From Rutpela maculata (Eukaryota > Arthropoda > Insecta > Coleoptera > Cerambycidae), in the NCBI GenBank assembly GCA_936432065.2, contig OW386289.2, positions 13,811,077 to 13,875,076 on the forward strand: a stretch of DNA of 64,000 nt. Direction: 5' to 3'. Below are positions 21,741 through 33,937 of this stretch, piece after piece (position 1 is the stretch's first letter; every line of letters begins with the position of its first letter). Both the position numbers and the translations under genes were made by a program. The notes beneath the pieces are model-generated. The model searched no databases. It was given only the letters and a program-made list of their open reading frames with translations, and was not told the DNA's origin.

Positions 21741-22428
21741 TTAATTTTTTATGCGTGGTTCGTTAATTAGATACAGAAATTAAGGATAATATTGACTACG
21801 TTTGACAGATATGTCAATAATAAATGATAAATGTGTATCCACTGCTTTTCTCATAGCCTACTTTTAGCTTCTACATAACTTTAAATATTAATTCACAAAA
21901 AATAATTTCTATGCAGTTTTAATTGAATGGTTCAAAATAAAATACTAATTTATTGAAAAAATGGGAAGTTTCAAAAAAATAATTTTATATTCCTGAAATT
22001 TGGCACAGAGATATAAAATTGCATTCTAAATAACTTTTCTTAGTGGAATTTTTTCATATTTTGAAAAATAAAGGTACTTTATTAGTGGTGATTTTTACAA
22101 CTTTGCTTATAAAACATCCTGTAGAACACCAAATCAAGTCATTTTTGGTATACTTTAGTTTTACAACAAGCAGGACTCAATCCCCAAATACCATTCCAAA
22201 ATTCCAAAATTTTTGGTCCATTACACCTCTTGTTACATCTATCTTTTTTTTTTTTTTTTTTTCGTGAGAGGGGAAATCCTCATGGACACCCGTCGCTTAG
22301 AGTCTATCGCGAACGGGTAGTGCTGGACTCTAACCAGCTAAAACCCCTCCATCTCTTCAGTGTTTCCTGTTGGCCTGGGACTGCTTTCGCTTTTCATCGG
22401 ACCCACAGGTCATTTAAGATTGTCGGTG

Positions 22429-25142
22429 TTAATTGTCGTTTCTCCATGGGTTCAAACCCATCTCTCTTTCCTCCTCTTCCTTCTTTTTCATAATGCGGGT
22501 TATTGCCTCCTCCGCCCTTCTCCAGTTCTCTTCCGTTTCTAACATCCTCCCTACCATATCTTCTGGAGACAATAACGATGCCCCACCGTCTCGTCTCTCT
22601 TCTCTCCATCTGTTACATGCGAACACGGTGTGCTCCACGTCATCGACCTCTCCACAGTATGCGCACTCTCTGCTGTCAGTCTTGCCAATATCGTATAAGT
22701 ACTCCATGAAGCACCCATGTCCGCTCAGGGCTTGGGTGAGGTAATAGCCTACCTCACCATGCCTCCGTTCCATCCACGCTCTGATGTTCGGGATGAGGCG
22801 TCTTGTCCACCTTCCCTTGTCTACAGTGTCCCACCGCCTCTGCCATCTTTCAAACAGCCTGTCCCTGGCCTCTGCCTTCCCGGCTCCTTCAAAGATTTCC
22901 AGCCGTTCTTTGGCCATCAGATCCAAAGGGGGGATCCCCGCCACTACCAACGCCGCCTCGTACGAAATCGTTTTGTATGCGCTGCATACCTTTAGTGCGG
23001 CACATCGCTGGATCCTAGCCATCCTCCCTCTCGTCCTATCCACCTTCATCGCACTTTCCCAGACCGGAGATGCATACAAGAGGATAGAGTGCACGACACT
23101 GCACAGCAGTCTCCTCTTGCTCGCTCTTGGTCCGTGCGTATTGGCCATAAGCCTCCCAATGGCTGTGGCTGCTTTTCCCGCCTTCTCGGCCGTCTTTGTG
23201 GCATGGACACCGAAGTTCAGCTTGGAGTCCAGCCAAACCCCTAGGTATTTCAGGTGGTTTCCTGAGGGTATCTCCACCTGGCCCACCCTAACTTTCATGG
23301 GTGGAAGATTTCTTTTCCTCGTGATAACCAGGAGCTCCGTTTTCCCGGCAGCTAGCTCGAGCTGCATTCTTCCTAGCTACCTCTCAATATTCCTGATGGC
23401 CTCGTTGGCTGCTTCCATTATTTGGACAGTCCACCTTCCAGTCACCGTTATAGCCAAGTCGTCGGCATACCCGATGACCTTTACACCCTCCTCCCAAGGT
23501 AATCGAAATATATCGTCAAACATCACATTCCACAAGGTCGGACCGAGCACCGACCCTTGTGGAACCCCACACGTGATGCTTCTCCAGGTTATCTCTCCCT
23601 CTGATTCGAATCCGATCATCCTGTCTTGGAAGTAGCTCATCATCACCCTGACGAGGTACGGAGCTACCCCTAAGCTCTGCATCTTCCCGACAATCATCTC
23701 CCATCCCGCTGTGTTAAACGCGTTTTTGACATCAAGGGTCACAACAGCACATATCTGTTTCGTGGCTAGGGCTTCCTCTGCCGTTTCCTTTAACAGCCTA
23801 ATGGCTCCTACCGTTGATCGTCCTTTCCGAAAACCGAACTGGCTTTCAGATAAGCCACCCTTCTCGGCTATCTCCTTCTCTAATCTCCCCAGTATCAGAT
23901 ACTCGAGGAGCTTGCCCATCGCGTCAAGTAAACATAGCGGTCGGTGGGATGACGGGTCCTCCGGAGGCTTGTTCCCTTTCCGGATCAGGACGACTCTGGC
24001 CTTCCTCCATCTGCTCGGGAAATCCCCACTCTCTAGGGCACGATTCATTACTCTTAAGATGTCTCCCGGGTATTCTTCTGCAACTAGCTTGACTATTTCA
24101 GGCGGAATCTCGTCTAAACCTGAAGCTTTTCCACTTTTAAGTCTGGCACATGCTGCCTCCAGCTCCTCCTCCGTGAGTGGGGGGACCACATCCACTTCTA
24201 CCGCTCTCCATCTGACTATATCCCTTTCTGGAAATAGAGCAGCCACGACTTCTGCCACTTTCTCTGCCGGCAAGGCAGGGGGGGATTTCTGATCTCCTCC
24301 GTTTCAACCATGCCTCCTCGGAAGGAGCCAGCCAGACTTCTTTTGAAGGTATCCTTGTTCAGCCTACCAAGCTTCCACCCTCTGCCTTTTACCACCTGGG
24401 TGGCGCGGTTCTGTCCAATCTCATATGTAATATAGCGGTGGTCGCTTAATGTCTCCTCCTCTGTTAGGACTCTCCATCCGCTGGTGTTCCTGGTTGCCCC
24501 TTCCGAGCCTAAAGTAAGGTCCGGGATGGAGCCAGTGGTCCCTCTTACGAACGTATAAGCTGCTCCCTCGTTCAGTATTTGCAGGTCTTCAGTGGCTATC
24601 CACTCGCTGATTACCCTTCCCCTCCCATTCATCCGGTCCATTCCCCATTCTGGGGCGCTGCCATTGAGGTCGCCGGCTACTATCACCTCTCTTCCTCTGT
24701 TCCTACTTGCTCTAACGGCCCTTCCGAGCTCCTCCAGGGAATTTTCCAGTTCCGCTATACCAGCATTGGGTGAAAAGTAACAGCTGAAGAGAACCACCTC
24801 CTTCAACTCCACCCAGACGTACCCTTTTCCTCGTCCAGTTCCATATATGCTAAGCCTAGGGTTTAGGATCCCCACCGCGGCATCTATGTTTTCGTCGACG
24901 AACCACTCAGGCCTGTTTTTCACCATTTTCTTATTAGGTTCACTTATTATTAAGATGTCCTCCCCCTTCCGTTTCCCTGTGGCCCAGACCAGATCCTGAG
25001 CGGCCCGGCATCTATTCAGGTTTGCTTGCCTTATTCTGGCGAATGCGCCGGGTTTTCCTCCCGCGTTCGCCTCGACTTCCTTATCGCTTCTGCCAGTATG
25101 GGGCAGTCTAGCGAGTCGGCGCGATGCCCTCCTCTTTCGCAA
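22429..25142 (-). pseudogene. R1-like ORF2: endonuclease, reverse transcriptase, CCHC-type tail; one frameshift, one stop
   Basis: Endonuclease motifs: IRQANLNRCRAAQDLV, IISEP, VAGDLNGSAPEWG, PDLTLGS and LSDHRYITYEI. A frameshift in or beside the C-run near 24,275-24,285 then moves the frame into the reverse transcriptase: GLDEIPPEIVK, RPLCLLDAMGKLLE, ESQFGFRKGRSTVGAI, VTLDVKNAFNTAGW, CGVPQGSVLGPTLWN and VIGYADDLAITV (YADD near 23,460-23,471). A TAG near 23,377 replaces the Trp expected before LGRMQLELAAGKTELL. The C-terminus carries CAYCGEVDDVEHTVFACNRW, the zinc motif of R1-group LINEs. The enzyme primes reverse transcription from a nicked target. Otherwise well preserved, so young. Confidence 0.9.
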
Positions 25143-25153
25143 TTAGGGCAAAA
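25031..25153 (-). pseudogene. 3' end of R1-like ORF1 (zinc knuckle)
   Basis: The last ~40 codons of ORF1 remain after 5' truncation: CPNCERGGHRADSLDC (a CCHC knuckle) followed by a basic tail RKSRRTREENPAHSPE and a stop at 25031-25033. ORF2 begins in an overlapping frame. Such knuckles bind RNA in LINE ORF1 proteins. Confidence 0.75.
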
Positions 25154-25179
25154 AGCAGCATCTATCCTGGGACACACTG

Positions 25180-26389
25180 TATACATATTCCAAATATTTT
25201 TTTAAAGACAGATTTACTTATTTTGTGGTTCTACTATAAACGTATGCTGGATAAGTAGGCTAAATGAATTTTTTATAAAAGTTATTAACGTTTATTTTAC
25301 CCATAATTTAACGAATTTTCGAGCAAATTTTTTTTTCTTTTTCTTTTTCCGTAAAAATAGAGGGTTAAACTAATTTTTAAGGTAAATCCCCTTGAAGCAT
25401 CTTAAAGTACACATTTCAAGTTTTAAAAATCGCATCTACAGAGATCTAATAACGCGATTTAAACCCGAGCAATAAATGGTTAAAGTTAGTTATATATATA
25501 TATCAAATATCACTTTCCCAAAATTTTGAAGTGTAAATCTTCAAAAATAAATTTTTGACATTTTTTTTCAGTCATTGGATCTTTTTATACATTACTTCAA
25601 GAGTAATATGTGAAAGACCCAGGTTTTTATCTTAAAAATTTTAGAAATGGTAAAGGTTTTACAGATTTCATCACAAATCTCTTCATATACCCATGTACTA
25701 TTCCTAGATACATTCATTTTTACATTTTAAAATACAATAATCCAATAGCTGCATGTTTCTTCTTTCATTTAAACTTTTGTAAGCTGTACTTATGTGTCGC
25801 CGCGTTCCATTTTCATGCGTTAAACAAAAAAATCGAGCCTACATTTTTGATCGTACAAAAAAACTTCAGATACTAGAGGTTTTAACTTCGGAAAAATGTC
25901 ATATGAAACAGATTTCGTTCATTTTTGGTAAGTTTCTATATTTTGTGGGGCTTGCTAAAGAGAATCAAATTTTAAGAAGAAAAGGTTCTATGCAACTTTT
26001 CATATAATTGATAGTCATAGAAAATTGGGATTTTAGCTTGAAAAAAAGTTATGTCAAATAGGTTTTCGTCAATTAACTCGAAAGGTTCATTGAGCGAAAA
26101 TATGCTAGAGACAAATAAGAAAGCTGATAAATTGAAGATGAATTTCGTTTTTTTTTTCTAATTTCTGTAGTTAACGGTTACGGAGAAAGTATAAAGGTGG
26201 CGTTCGAACATTTATAAGACGAAGTATTTAGTTTGAATGTTAAATATCTCAGAAACTATGGCACTTACGTCAAAAACGCTAACAATCAAAATGAAAGACT
26301 ATTAATTTATGTCTATTTCTATAGCATAAAAACAAAGAAGTTATGACAGAAACAATATACTTTTTCACATTTTCTTAATAAAAACGTCG
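25180..26389. other. AT-rich intergenic sequence
   Basis: No convincing coding frame; short frames near 25.6-26.0 kb have no recognisable similarity. Confidence 0.5.
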
Positions 26390-27240
26390 CCATTCTGTTA
26401 ATACCTGACGGCTCTCAATCGACACATCAAACGGACAGTCAAAGTCATGTTGGATTAGTTCGAAAATCCTTAAATGACCAACCAGGTCGTTTGATCTAAA
26501 TTTAAGCGTCTGATGTGCAGTCTTAAGACACTAATTGCTGCCTCCTTCCTCACATGCAAATGTAGAGGAAGTACGTCCAGCATTGTCTCCATAGCTGCTC
26601 TGGGACAGGACGGCTGTCCCAAGTCAAAACACTGTAATAAACCATTTAAAAAATTATGGAATTCAGTGTTTTAAATTAGTAACCTGATTCGGTTAGTGGA
26701 TATACAGTGAATATTATTGTTTACACATAGACTTTGGACATGAAATTTTAATTTTCCTCAATCACGGATTGGTAGATGTTGATACTGTATATCCAAAAAT
26801 GTAAATATATCATTTTTGATGAAACTGGCTTATACAGTGTTTTGACTTGGGACAGCCGAGGAGCATATTGCACCTGTAGTCCTCAGACAGGCAAAGCGTT
26901 GCAGTTTCTGCAGCTTTTCTTGTGCTAGTTTCTCTTCTGTTTTTGGACACCATACACATAATACGTAGGTCACGATGGGTCTGACAACCGAAAGGACCAA
27001 TGTATCATTTTTGGCTTCAGACCTCAAGTTTTATTAAACAGCCTACGGCACGTCCACATAGCCGAGGTTGCTTTTTTAAGTGTCCTTTCCAAATGCGAGT
27101 TTCAAGTAAGTTTTCGATCCAGGATTACTTCTAGATACTTGACTTCACTGTAAAAATCAGTACTGTTCCATTTAACATTGGAGCTCTCAAATTTAGTTAT
27201 ATATTACTGACTAAGTAATTTGCAAGTCTTGTTTGCGAAT
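26390..27240 (-). pseudogene. LINE reverse-transcriptase C-terminal fragment, interrupted by a MITE
   Basis: Minus-strand pieces, in order: SEVKYLEVILDRKLTWNSHL (the usual VKYLGV-LD-KL-W region), TWGLKPK-like text after a frameshift, RPIVTYVLCVW, KLQKLQRFACLRTTGAICS, then, on the far side of an insertion at 26,608-26,860, RAAMETMLDVLPLHLHVRKE and AAISVLRLH. The last block matches the region after the polymerase in I/jockey-type insect LINEs. Stops and frameshifts make it a dead scrap. Confidence 0.8.
26608..26860. mobile_element. ~250-bp MITE with TIR CAGTGTTTTGACTTGGGACA
   Basis: GGCTGTCCCAAGTCAAAACACTG (near 26,611) is repeated inverted at 26,836-26,858. Between them is AT-rich non-coding DNA. 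The element splits the LINE fragment's C-terminal domain in mid-protein, so it inserted later. Exact ends and target duplication are unclear. Confidence 0.7.
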
Positions 27241-27244
27241 AATT

Positions 27245-27362
27245 TCTATGATTTCTCCAAAAATGTGAATGATAGAAATAAGACGGTAGTTGTCAATAAC
27301 AGCAGATTGGTTTTTTATTTTTTTCCCTTGAGGTTAAGTATATATTTAATAGAGGCTTTGTA
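27245..27362 (-). pseudogene. LINE reverse-transcriptase block-1 scrap (NYRLISI)
   Basis: Minus-strand translation gives KASIKYILNLKGKKIKNQSA then VIDNYRLISIIHIFGEIIEI, which resembles the K-x-NYRPISLL-xxGKxxE region of non-LTR reverse transcriptases. It lies upstream (5') of the 26.4-27.24 kb fragment in the same orientation, but the polymerase core between them is absent, so it may be the same element with a deletion. Confidence 0.55.
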
Positions 27363-27390
27363 TATCGAAATCTGTTCAAAATTTTATTTC

Positions 27391-28774
27391 GAATAATCTC
27401 CACTTATTTTTGCAATACGACCAATACGACTGGAGATATTTGCAAAAAAACGAGACAAAACGACCTTAGCATTTTAGTTGCACTGCTACAAAGAAGGATA
27501 ATTTTATAGTCCATGTACTTCTTAAGTCCATTTTGCAATTAATTATTATTTCCTTGTTGACTTTGGTTTTACATTTTAATGCTATACATTTTACACACCT
27601 AACTTATTTCGTGGGACATTACCCGCAAGCAAAGTGGATTAGAAACCTGGAAAATTAATTAATACGTCGCTGGCATTCTAAAGGATTTAAAATCACAAAT
27701 CAGAATAATGTTTCGTAGTGATAGAAAAGATTCTTTAATTCAAGAGTAATGAGGCAGAAATACAGAGAGATGCATACCGAATATGAATATTAAAATACCA
27801 AAGAGGCTTATATAAATCATAATTAATACTAATTAGTAAGGTGTTATGCTAATTTGATTGTTTATTACAGCAATAGTTGTCAAATATTATGCTAATAGAT
27901 GTAAATGAATTGTTACCAAATCATCAGATCATTTGTGATACCGCCAATATCTCTATAATTGCCAGCATTTAAATTTTACAGTTTTAAACGTTTTCAAACG
28001 TCTCTTTTTTTTTGTAATTAGCTGATTAATTAGGTAATTAATTATTCCCAGACATTATAAGAATATTTTGTAACCGAATTGACGGCGATGCCAGAAAAAC
28101 ACGGTATAGTACTTAAGTATAAGAAAAATCTTAATTGTATTTTGTCGCCGTAATTGGGGAATTTTGTTTGATTGATATAGAATAATAAAAGTACTTTACG
28201 TAACAAGTCGGAAAAGAGCAGACAGATACAGGAGCCGTAGACAAATTTCAGGTCGATGCTGAGAGCGAGGTAAATAAACCAGTAAAAAAATTAAATGTTA
28301 AAGATTAAAAAAAAAAAATTTAAAAAGAAGCTTTTATTATTATTTAGGTGTACATGGTGGACCAAATTAGATGGGATTTGGGGTGTTCTCTAAAACTGTG
28401 GCAGATGGACAAAAACCAATATAAGTGTCCTGAGCTCAATTTTCGAGAAACAAACAATGGAGCAAACCGTGATCGTCTATCTTTTTCGACTACCGAGCTA
28501 CAGAGCGTTTTTGGAAAATTGGCATTTTTGGATGACCTTTACATCTCAATTAACAAGTGTCGAATCAAAAATCGAGTAACACATTCTTGAGGCACTTTTT
28601 TGGGTAGAAAACGATTAACAACACCATTTCTTATAATATAAAATAATTTTGCCAAAAATAGGAAAAACTAAACTACAATAAATGTTAGAAATGTCTTCCA
28701 TTGACATGTATGCATTTTTGACATCTTCTCCTTATAGCAGCAGCAGAATTTAATTTAACATAGTATGATGTAAA
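27391..28774. other. AT-rich intergenic sequence
   Basis: No recognisable element. An 80-codon frame at 28348-28590 has no similarity I can name and sits in ordinary AT-rich DNA. Confidence 0.5.
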
Positions 28775-29330
28775 AAAATACAGGGTGTTTCATTTGAAAT
28801 AAAAAAGTTTTTGAGGTATGAATTCGACAAAATGTATCGCGAAAAATAAAACACGGTATACTATTTTGGAATCTATTTTTTTTGTACAGAGTAGCTCATC
28901 TTGTATTCTTTCTACTTACCAAAGAGCAAATAAGAATCTCCTACACAAAGAAAGTTATAACGGTTCTTGCAAACCGCTGCACTTGTCAAATTTTTTATAA
29001 AATGTCAAATATCTCCGAAACTGCTCGGTTTAATTATAGTATAGTATATGTTTTGACTCAGAATTTTATGGTCCTTTCGAAAAGTCGAAAATATATAGGG
29101 TGTTCTATTTAAAATAAGCAAGTTGGTATCGACTTCCGGTATTTCCGGAAGTGCCGCCATTTTGAAATTATTATTTTCGGACTCACAATGGTCGATTATG
29201 GTAGGGTACCAAATCTCAAATGTCTATCTGTCTATCTGTCTATCTGCAAGTGGGAAATATTCTAATGGCCGCCTTAAAAGAATATATTATGCAGGTTCCC
29301 GAGAATAGAAATTGAAGTGGAGCGCCATCT
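28775..29330. repeat. Dispersed-repeat-like block with ACAGGGTGTTTCATTTGAAAT start
   Basis: The block begins ACAGGGTGTTTCATTTGAAAT, and a related line TAGGGTGTTCTATTTAAAATAA recurs at 29,096. Such ACAGGGTGTTC-type lines are common ends of insect DNA transposons. It contains a short (TCTATCTG)3 microsatellite at 29,221-29,247. No coding frame. The family assignment is uncertain. The sequence from here to 29,691 shows nothing else. Confidence 0.4.
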
Positions 29331-29691
29331 AGCGCTACTAAAGTTATATTCCAGACAGCATAATAAAAAATGTTCATTGACATATATTTACGTATTTAAT
29401 CCTTATTTTTAACTTAGAAAGTTTAAAAATTAAGTTAAGCAGAGAGAACTTTAAATACAACAAATATAATGTTTAGTGCACAGCTTTGATCAATGAGTTA
29501 CTTTTTGATAGATTACCGTACGTAAGAACATTTTTAGTTTGTTTCCAGAGCGAATGTGGTTATTTGTACATTTGTAATGAATAATTTGCTTACCTCGTAG
29601 GCATTTCTATTTAATTTTAGATGCTGCCAGTGATAATTATTTTGTAACTACGCTATTGGGTAATTGAAAGCTATGCTTGACTTGTTTCTGC

Positions 29692-30232
29692 AAGCACGGA
29701 TCTAGAAATTTCAATAATTTTTTTCTCGTCTGTGGCGCATGGGACCCATACCAAATATGGGAAATAACATCTCGAGAAGCACTTCTCTAACGACTAAAAA
29801 ATTTTGAAAAAGCAGTTTGCGAAAATTTTTTTCAAAATTCGATTAGCCGCCCCACCCCCCCCAGTTTATGAAAATATTTTCATTACTAACTGAAATACAA
29901 CGAACTGAAATTTTGTGATTTGTTAAATTGTAAATCACAAAATTTCATTTCGTTGTATCTCAGTTAGTAATGAAAATATTTTCATAAACTTCAAAACATA
30001 TTGTTGTACTTTTATGAAAAGTAAAATGCATATCACAAAAAAAATAATTTTAAACAGGAGTCTCTAGACCTGGGGTAACCGAATTTTGAAAAAAATTTTC
30101 GCAAACTGCTTTTTCAAACTTTTTTAGGGGTAGTTAGAGAAGTGCTTCTCGAGATGTAATTTCCCATATTTCGTATGGGTCCCATGCGCCACAGACGAGA
30201 AAAAAATTATTGAAATTTCTAGATCTGCGCTT
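29692..30232. repeat. Foldback element, outer arms ~160 bp plus inner palindrome
   Basis: CAAGCACGGATCTAGAAATTTCAATAA at the left is inverted at the right (TTATTGAAATTTCTAGATCTGCGC). The match runs about 160 bp (29,692-29,850 with 30,080-30,232). Inside, 29,868-29,985 forms a second palindrome (TTATGAAAATATTTTCATTACTAACTGA on each side). About 75 bp between the inner right arm and outer right arm is unique. Non-coding. Confidence 0.88.
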
Positions 30233-30539
30233 GTGTTCCTGTATGAGCTATATTGAGTATAATCTTTGTATATAATTGTTATCTGATTGAAAAGTAGGGA
30301 AATTGAAATAGTTACAGAGAGGCAAGGGCTATAGCCTATATATTTCGCTTTGGAACTGAGGGTTGTTTACTACATACGTGGTGTGTTTATGTTTATATTT
30401 ACTACTATATAATACAATATTACAATTTACAAGGTACGTTAAGAATAAGCAATAAGCTAGAGGAAAATGTCTAGATAAAATTTAAAAGCAAGAGTGAACC
30501 TATTTACGGAAAACATTTCACAAAACAAAACATGACATA

Positions 30540-30775
30540 TATGTCAAAAAATGTTCACAATATTTGTCGACGCGGCGACACAAAAAATTAGAGCGACAAT
30601 TTTTTCGTATCGGTAGGTACTGTCAAAAGCCGATCTAGGTTGAATTACCAATAATAATGACGTTTAATTGGTGCAATGTTGTGAAAAAACGGGCTCTCAT
30701 TGGCTGGCGCGTTAATGAGTGAAATAATCATTATTAAAACACCTTGAAGAGAAATATATTGAAGAATTTACGAGG
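30540..30775 (+). repeat. Dispersed repeat, copy 2 (partner at 4.49-4.68 kb)
   Basis: Matches the reverse complement of 4490-4683 over about 180 bp (see that entry), with roughly 80% similarity by eye. This copy is not next to a recombinase gene, so the family probably spreads independently. Confidence 0.75.
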
Positions 30776-31749
30776 ATTAACCTTATAAATGCCTCCGTTG
30801 TATGGTTGCACACAAAGAAGCGTTTCCCTTCCTTACACTTCTATTCCTAATTTGACGACAATAATCTGCCTTAGAATTATTCTGATTCATTTTTGATCAT
30901 TCTGATCTTTTTCTATTAATTTGTAATTCTTAGCAGTTTATTGTTCATAAAGTCAAGCTGTAACTACCAGTACATTATAATATTCGTTAATTTACCACGG
31001 AGCAGGTAGATTATATTTTCTAATATACATGATTTTTTCTAAAACAAGGTACGTGTAATTGGGTCGTAAAGTTATTCCGTTAAAAATGTGATGGAGACAT
31101 CAACGTCTAAGAAAGCCACGAACTCTAGCGTTTATTCTGAATTATTAGACAATTAGTTAAGATTAATGCACATAATTTCGACCTTAGAAGGAATTTATTA
31201 AACGTTCTTTAAATAAATTATTTATATACAACCGTTAGTGTACTTATTAAAGCTATAGAGAAATCCTTCTTGTGGGGTACTTAAATTCAGCTGGATATCA
31301 GTTTGATGTCAAGTGAGAAACTAATAGAAACACTGCGAAATGCACACTTTTCTCAACATATCTGCGAATATAGCAAAGTTATTATTTTGTGTACTTTCTT
31401 TTATTAAATCGAAAGTTATATTGCAATGAAAAATTCGGGACTTATTAATTCAACTAGTGTTGATAAAAATCATGATTTAAAAAAAATAAAAAATCGTTGG
31501 TTTGTTTTTAAAAAAGTCATGATTTTTTAATTTTTTTAGATAAAAACGTTTATATGACTTCTTAATTTGATAATGTATCTTATAGGATACATTGTTTTTG
31601 TACACCTGCAAAATATCAGTGATCATAAGATTTGCTTAATGGGGTCATTTAGTCAAATTTAATATTGCACTTTTTATTACAATTGTGCGAAGTAATCATC
31701 AAATAATTATTACACTGAAAATTTGAGCTCGATCCGATATGTAGTTCCA
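30776..31749. other. AT-rich intergenic sequence
   Basis: No gene. A small inverted motif (AAAATCATGATTTAAAAAAA / AAAAGTCATGATTTTTTAA) occurs near 31,460-31,530. Confidence 0.5.
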
Positions 31750-32903
31750 GAAATATACTGCTTTAAAATCTAATTCTTCATAAGCTGAGGCGGTCGAATC
31801 GATGACGTAAATGTCTCCACAGTCCTACCTCGCTTACCTAATAACCTTGCCCGCCGCAATCGACATCTAAATATACTCATACACGGATTGGGCATGTAAA
31901 CGAGAAAAACCAGTTGACAAGAATTCGTCAAAATCATAGAATACATTTTCAAGGAGGAAACGTTTAATTACATTTTTAAAGCGAGTACAGTCAAGTGTTT
32001 GTACAGCAATCGGTAACACATTGAAAAATTTTACTGCATAATAGCAGGTGCCATTTCTGGTTTTTGAAAGTCAGTAAAGTCAGTATCTTAAGGCTTATAA
32101 AAGCATCCCTACAATCACCCCTATGATAGCCCAGCAACGATTCTGACAGCCTTTCTTTGCAGTGAAAAAACTGTTGAGGTATGTGCCGAGTGGCCCCATA
32201 TTAAAATGGCATAAGTGAGGGAAGATTGAATTATTGCATGATATGCCATTAAAACCGTTGACTGTGACAAACAATTTTTTAAATTGCGCAATAAGAAAAT
32301 ATTGCGTGATAGATTCTTGCAGATGTAGGACGTGTGTTACTCCCATGTTAACTTACTGTCCAAGATAATGCCCAAAAATTTAACGCAATGAGAGGTCATT
32401 TGTACAGAGTGCTGTCTTAAAGAAAAAATCATAGTCTCTGTTTTATTATCATTCAATACTAACTTATTGTTTAAAAACCAGTTGTGAACCATCATAGACA
32501 AACTGTTTTGAGCTTCTGATAATAAAGTGTTACAATCTTTATGGGAATGAGCCAATGTTGTGTCATCAGCAAAGAGAGTGAAGTTTGTTGAGGGACTACT
32601 GTTTGGCAAATCATTAATATAAATAATAAATAAAACCGGTCCCAAAACTGAACCCTGAGGGACAACAAATTTAATATCATTGGTACCAGAGTCAACATTA
32701 TTAAAATGAACAAATTGATGACGATCAGTCAAATACGACATAATCAATTTTCTGCTGCTCTCAGAGAAATTGTAAAATTTTAGTTTGTTCGACAAAATAT
32801 TTTGAGGCACAGAGTCGAAATTATAAGCACGTTTCTCAATTCTTGAAGCTGACAGTACCGGTAAGTAGGAATCTAGGTAGGTAAAATTACTTGGTTGCGC
32901 CAC
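31750..32903 (-). pseudogene. 5'-truncated LINE reverse transcriptase
   Basis: A minus-strand frame from 32903 to 32337 begins within the KAFDS block (AYNFDSVPQNILSNKL) and contains SYLTDRHQFVHFNN, VPQGSVLGPVLFIIYIND, FTLFADDTTLAHSH (FADD catalytic pair), LNDNKTETMIFSL and VKFLGIILDSKLTWE. After a frameshift the C-terminal domain continues (LTYAILIWGH, KAVRIVAG) to about 31.77 kb with stops. It is 5'-truncated, as is usual for LINE insertions. The reading fits a CR1/jockey-type enzyme. Confidence 0.88.
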
Positions 32904-33937
32904 CTAGTAACAATATAAGTAACTACTTTTACAATAAAGCGTTTTGGTTTTTTCAAATTTTAAAATGGTTCTAAACAGTTCGGGATATTCGATTAGTGCG
33001 CATGCAGTTCTACGTCGTTCTTGGATAGTAATGAATATTAAAACCCGAACAGACCTTTCATTTCAGCCAGCTGACACACGCGATGTTGCACTTCTTACTC
33101 CCTATGCCCAGCCCAGCCACTACACACACTGTATTATCAAAAATACGATACCGCGACGCCCGTACCATGTCGATACGGAAAGAGGAAGACTTGTAGTTGA
33201 TCCGCATCGTAAATCGCACGCCGAAATACGAATATTCAGCTCGACACGAACGAATCAAAATTGACATTTTTGGCATTTTTCGTTATATAAACTATTTCTT
33301 ATCTGAATAACAGATGAGGGTATTAATTTCTTATGCCGGATCTTAGACTATTAGGCAAGCGTGTCAGCTACGTCCTACGTCTACGTCTCCCGATGCGATA
33401 GAGGCATTGACGTCACACAGCTATAACATGAAAGCGCCACGTGTTGATATGTTCTTGATTAATTTTGAAGCCTACAGAGACCCTAGAAAATTCTTTTTTT
33501 TGCATTTCGCTCTAGAATTAATAGATCTTTCACAAAATGTATCTAATAAAAAAAATGGTAAAATGGTAAATGAGCCCATTGAGCCCAAGTGTGGGATACT
33601 CTTAAACACATCAAAAGGTAATGCGAAAATCATTTATGGCTCCATCTAGTGGTAACTATTTATATTATAGAACACTAAGTAAAGATGGAAGGCAATTGCA
33701 GCAGATGTTTGATGCCAAAGGCAAGTTTTTAAGTTATGAAACAATTTCATTTCTCTAAATACTACTAATCTTGTTCATAGGACATATTATTAAATTTATT
33801 TACATGTTACAACCCTTCAATGACTTTTTTGTGTATAAAAAACTTAATATGTATCACCCAGTCTATATTGCTAATTTCCTAAGCATTACAAAAACGAATA
33901 TTTTTTCCTATTTTTCTTAATTTGAGTAGGTTATGGT
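32904..33937. other. Intergenic sequence
   Basis: A 106-codon frame at 32944-33264 and an 80-codon frame at 33407-33649 show no recognisable domain. The first lies in a GC-balanced patch, but nothing supports it as a gene. Confidence 0.45.

Larger units (their letters stand above)
22244..25158 (-). mobile_element. R1-like LINE inserted in the Tc1/mariner right TIR, with 8-bp target duplication
   Basis: A 2.9-kb, GC-richer insertion begins (3' end) with a poly(A) tail seen as T19 at 22244-22262 and ends (5') at 25158. CATCTATC flanks it on both sides (22236-22243 and 25159-25166) and is present once in the undamaged left TIR, so this is a true target-site duplication. It is 5'-truncated within ORF1. 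ORF2 has the endonuclease, reverse transcriptase and a C-terminal zinc finger of the R1 clade group. Codon and base composition differ sharply from the AT-rich surroundings. Confidence 0.92.
20130..25179 (-). mobile_element. Tc1/mariner-superfamily element with long (~370-bp) TIRs, split by a LINE
   Basis: The outer ends CAGTGTGTCCCAGGATAG (20130) and its inverse CTATCCTGGGACACACTG (ending 25179) are both next to TATA, as expected for TA-target Tc1/mariner insertions. The inverted repeats extend inward to about 20501 and 21851. The inner right arm is interrupted at 22243 by a 2.9-kb LINE and resumes at 25167. The transposase gene is on the minus strand between the arms. Without the LINE the element is about 2.1 kb. 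Short frames inside the arms (20125-20343, 22043-22267) encode the same peptide because they are two copies of the TIR; they are not genes. Confidence 0.88.

Noticed and set aside
20125..22267. Two nearly identical ~72-residue 'proteins' (MEFFHILKNKGTLLVVIF...)
   Set aside because: They are the two copies of the Tc1/mariner inverted repeat read in mirror orientation, not genes.
22784..24292. Long plus-strand frames of 283 and 193 residues
   Set aside because: They lie antisense to the R1-like ORF2, whose minus-strand frames carry all reverse-transcriptase motifs; the plus frames are GC-driven shadows.
32944..33264. 106-residue plus frame in GC-balanced DNA
   Set aside because: No recognisable motif; composition alone does not make a gene.
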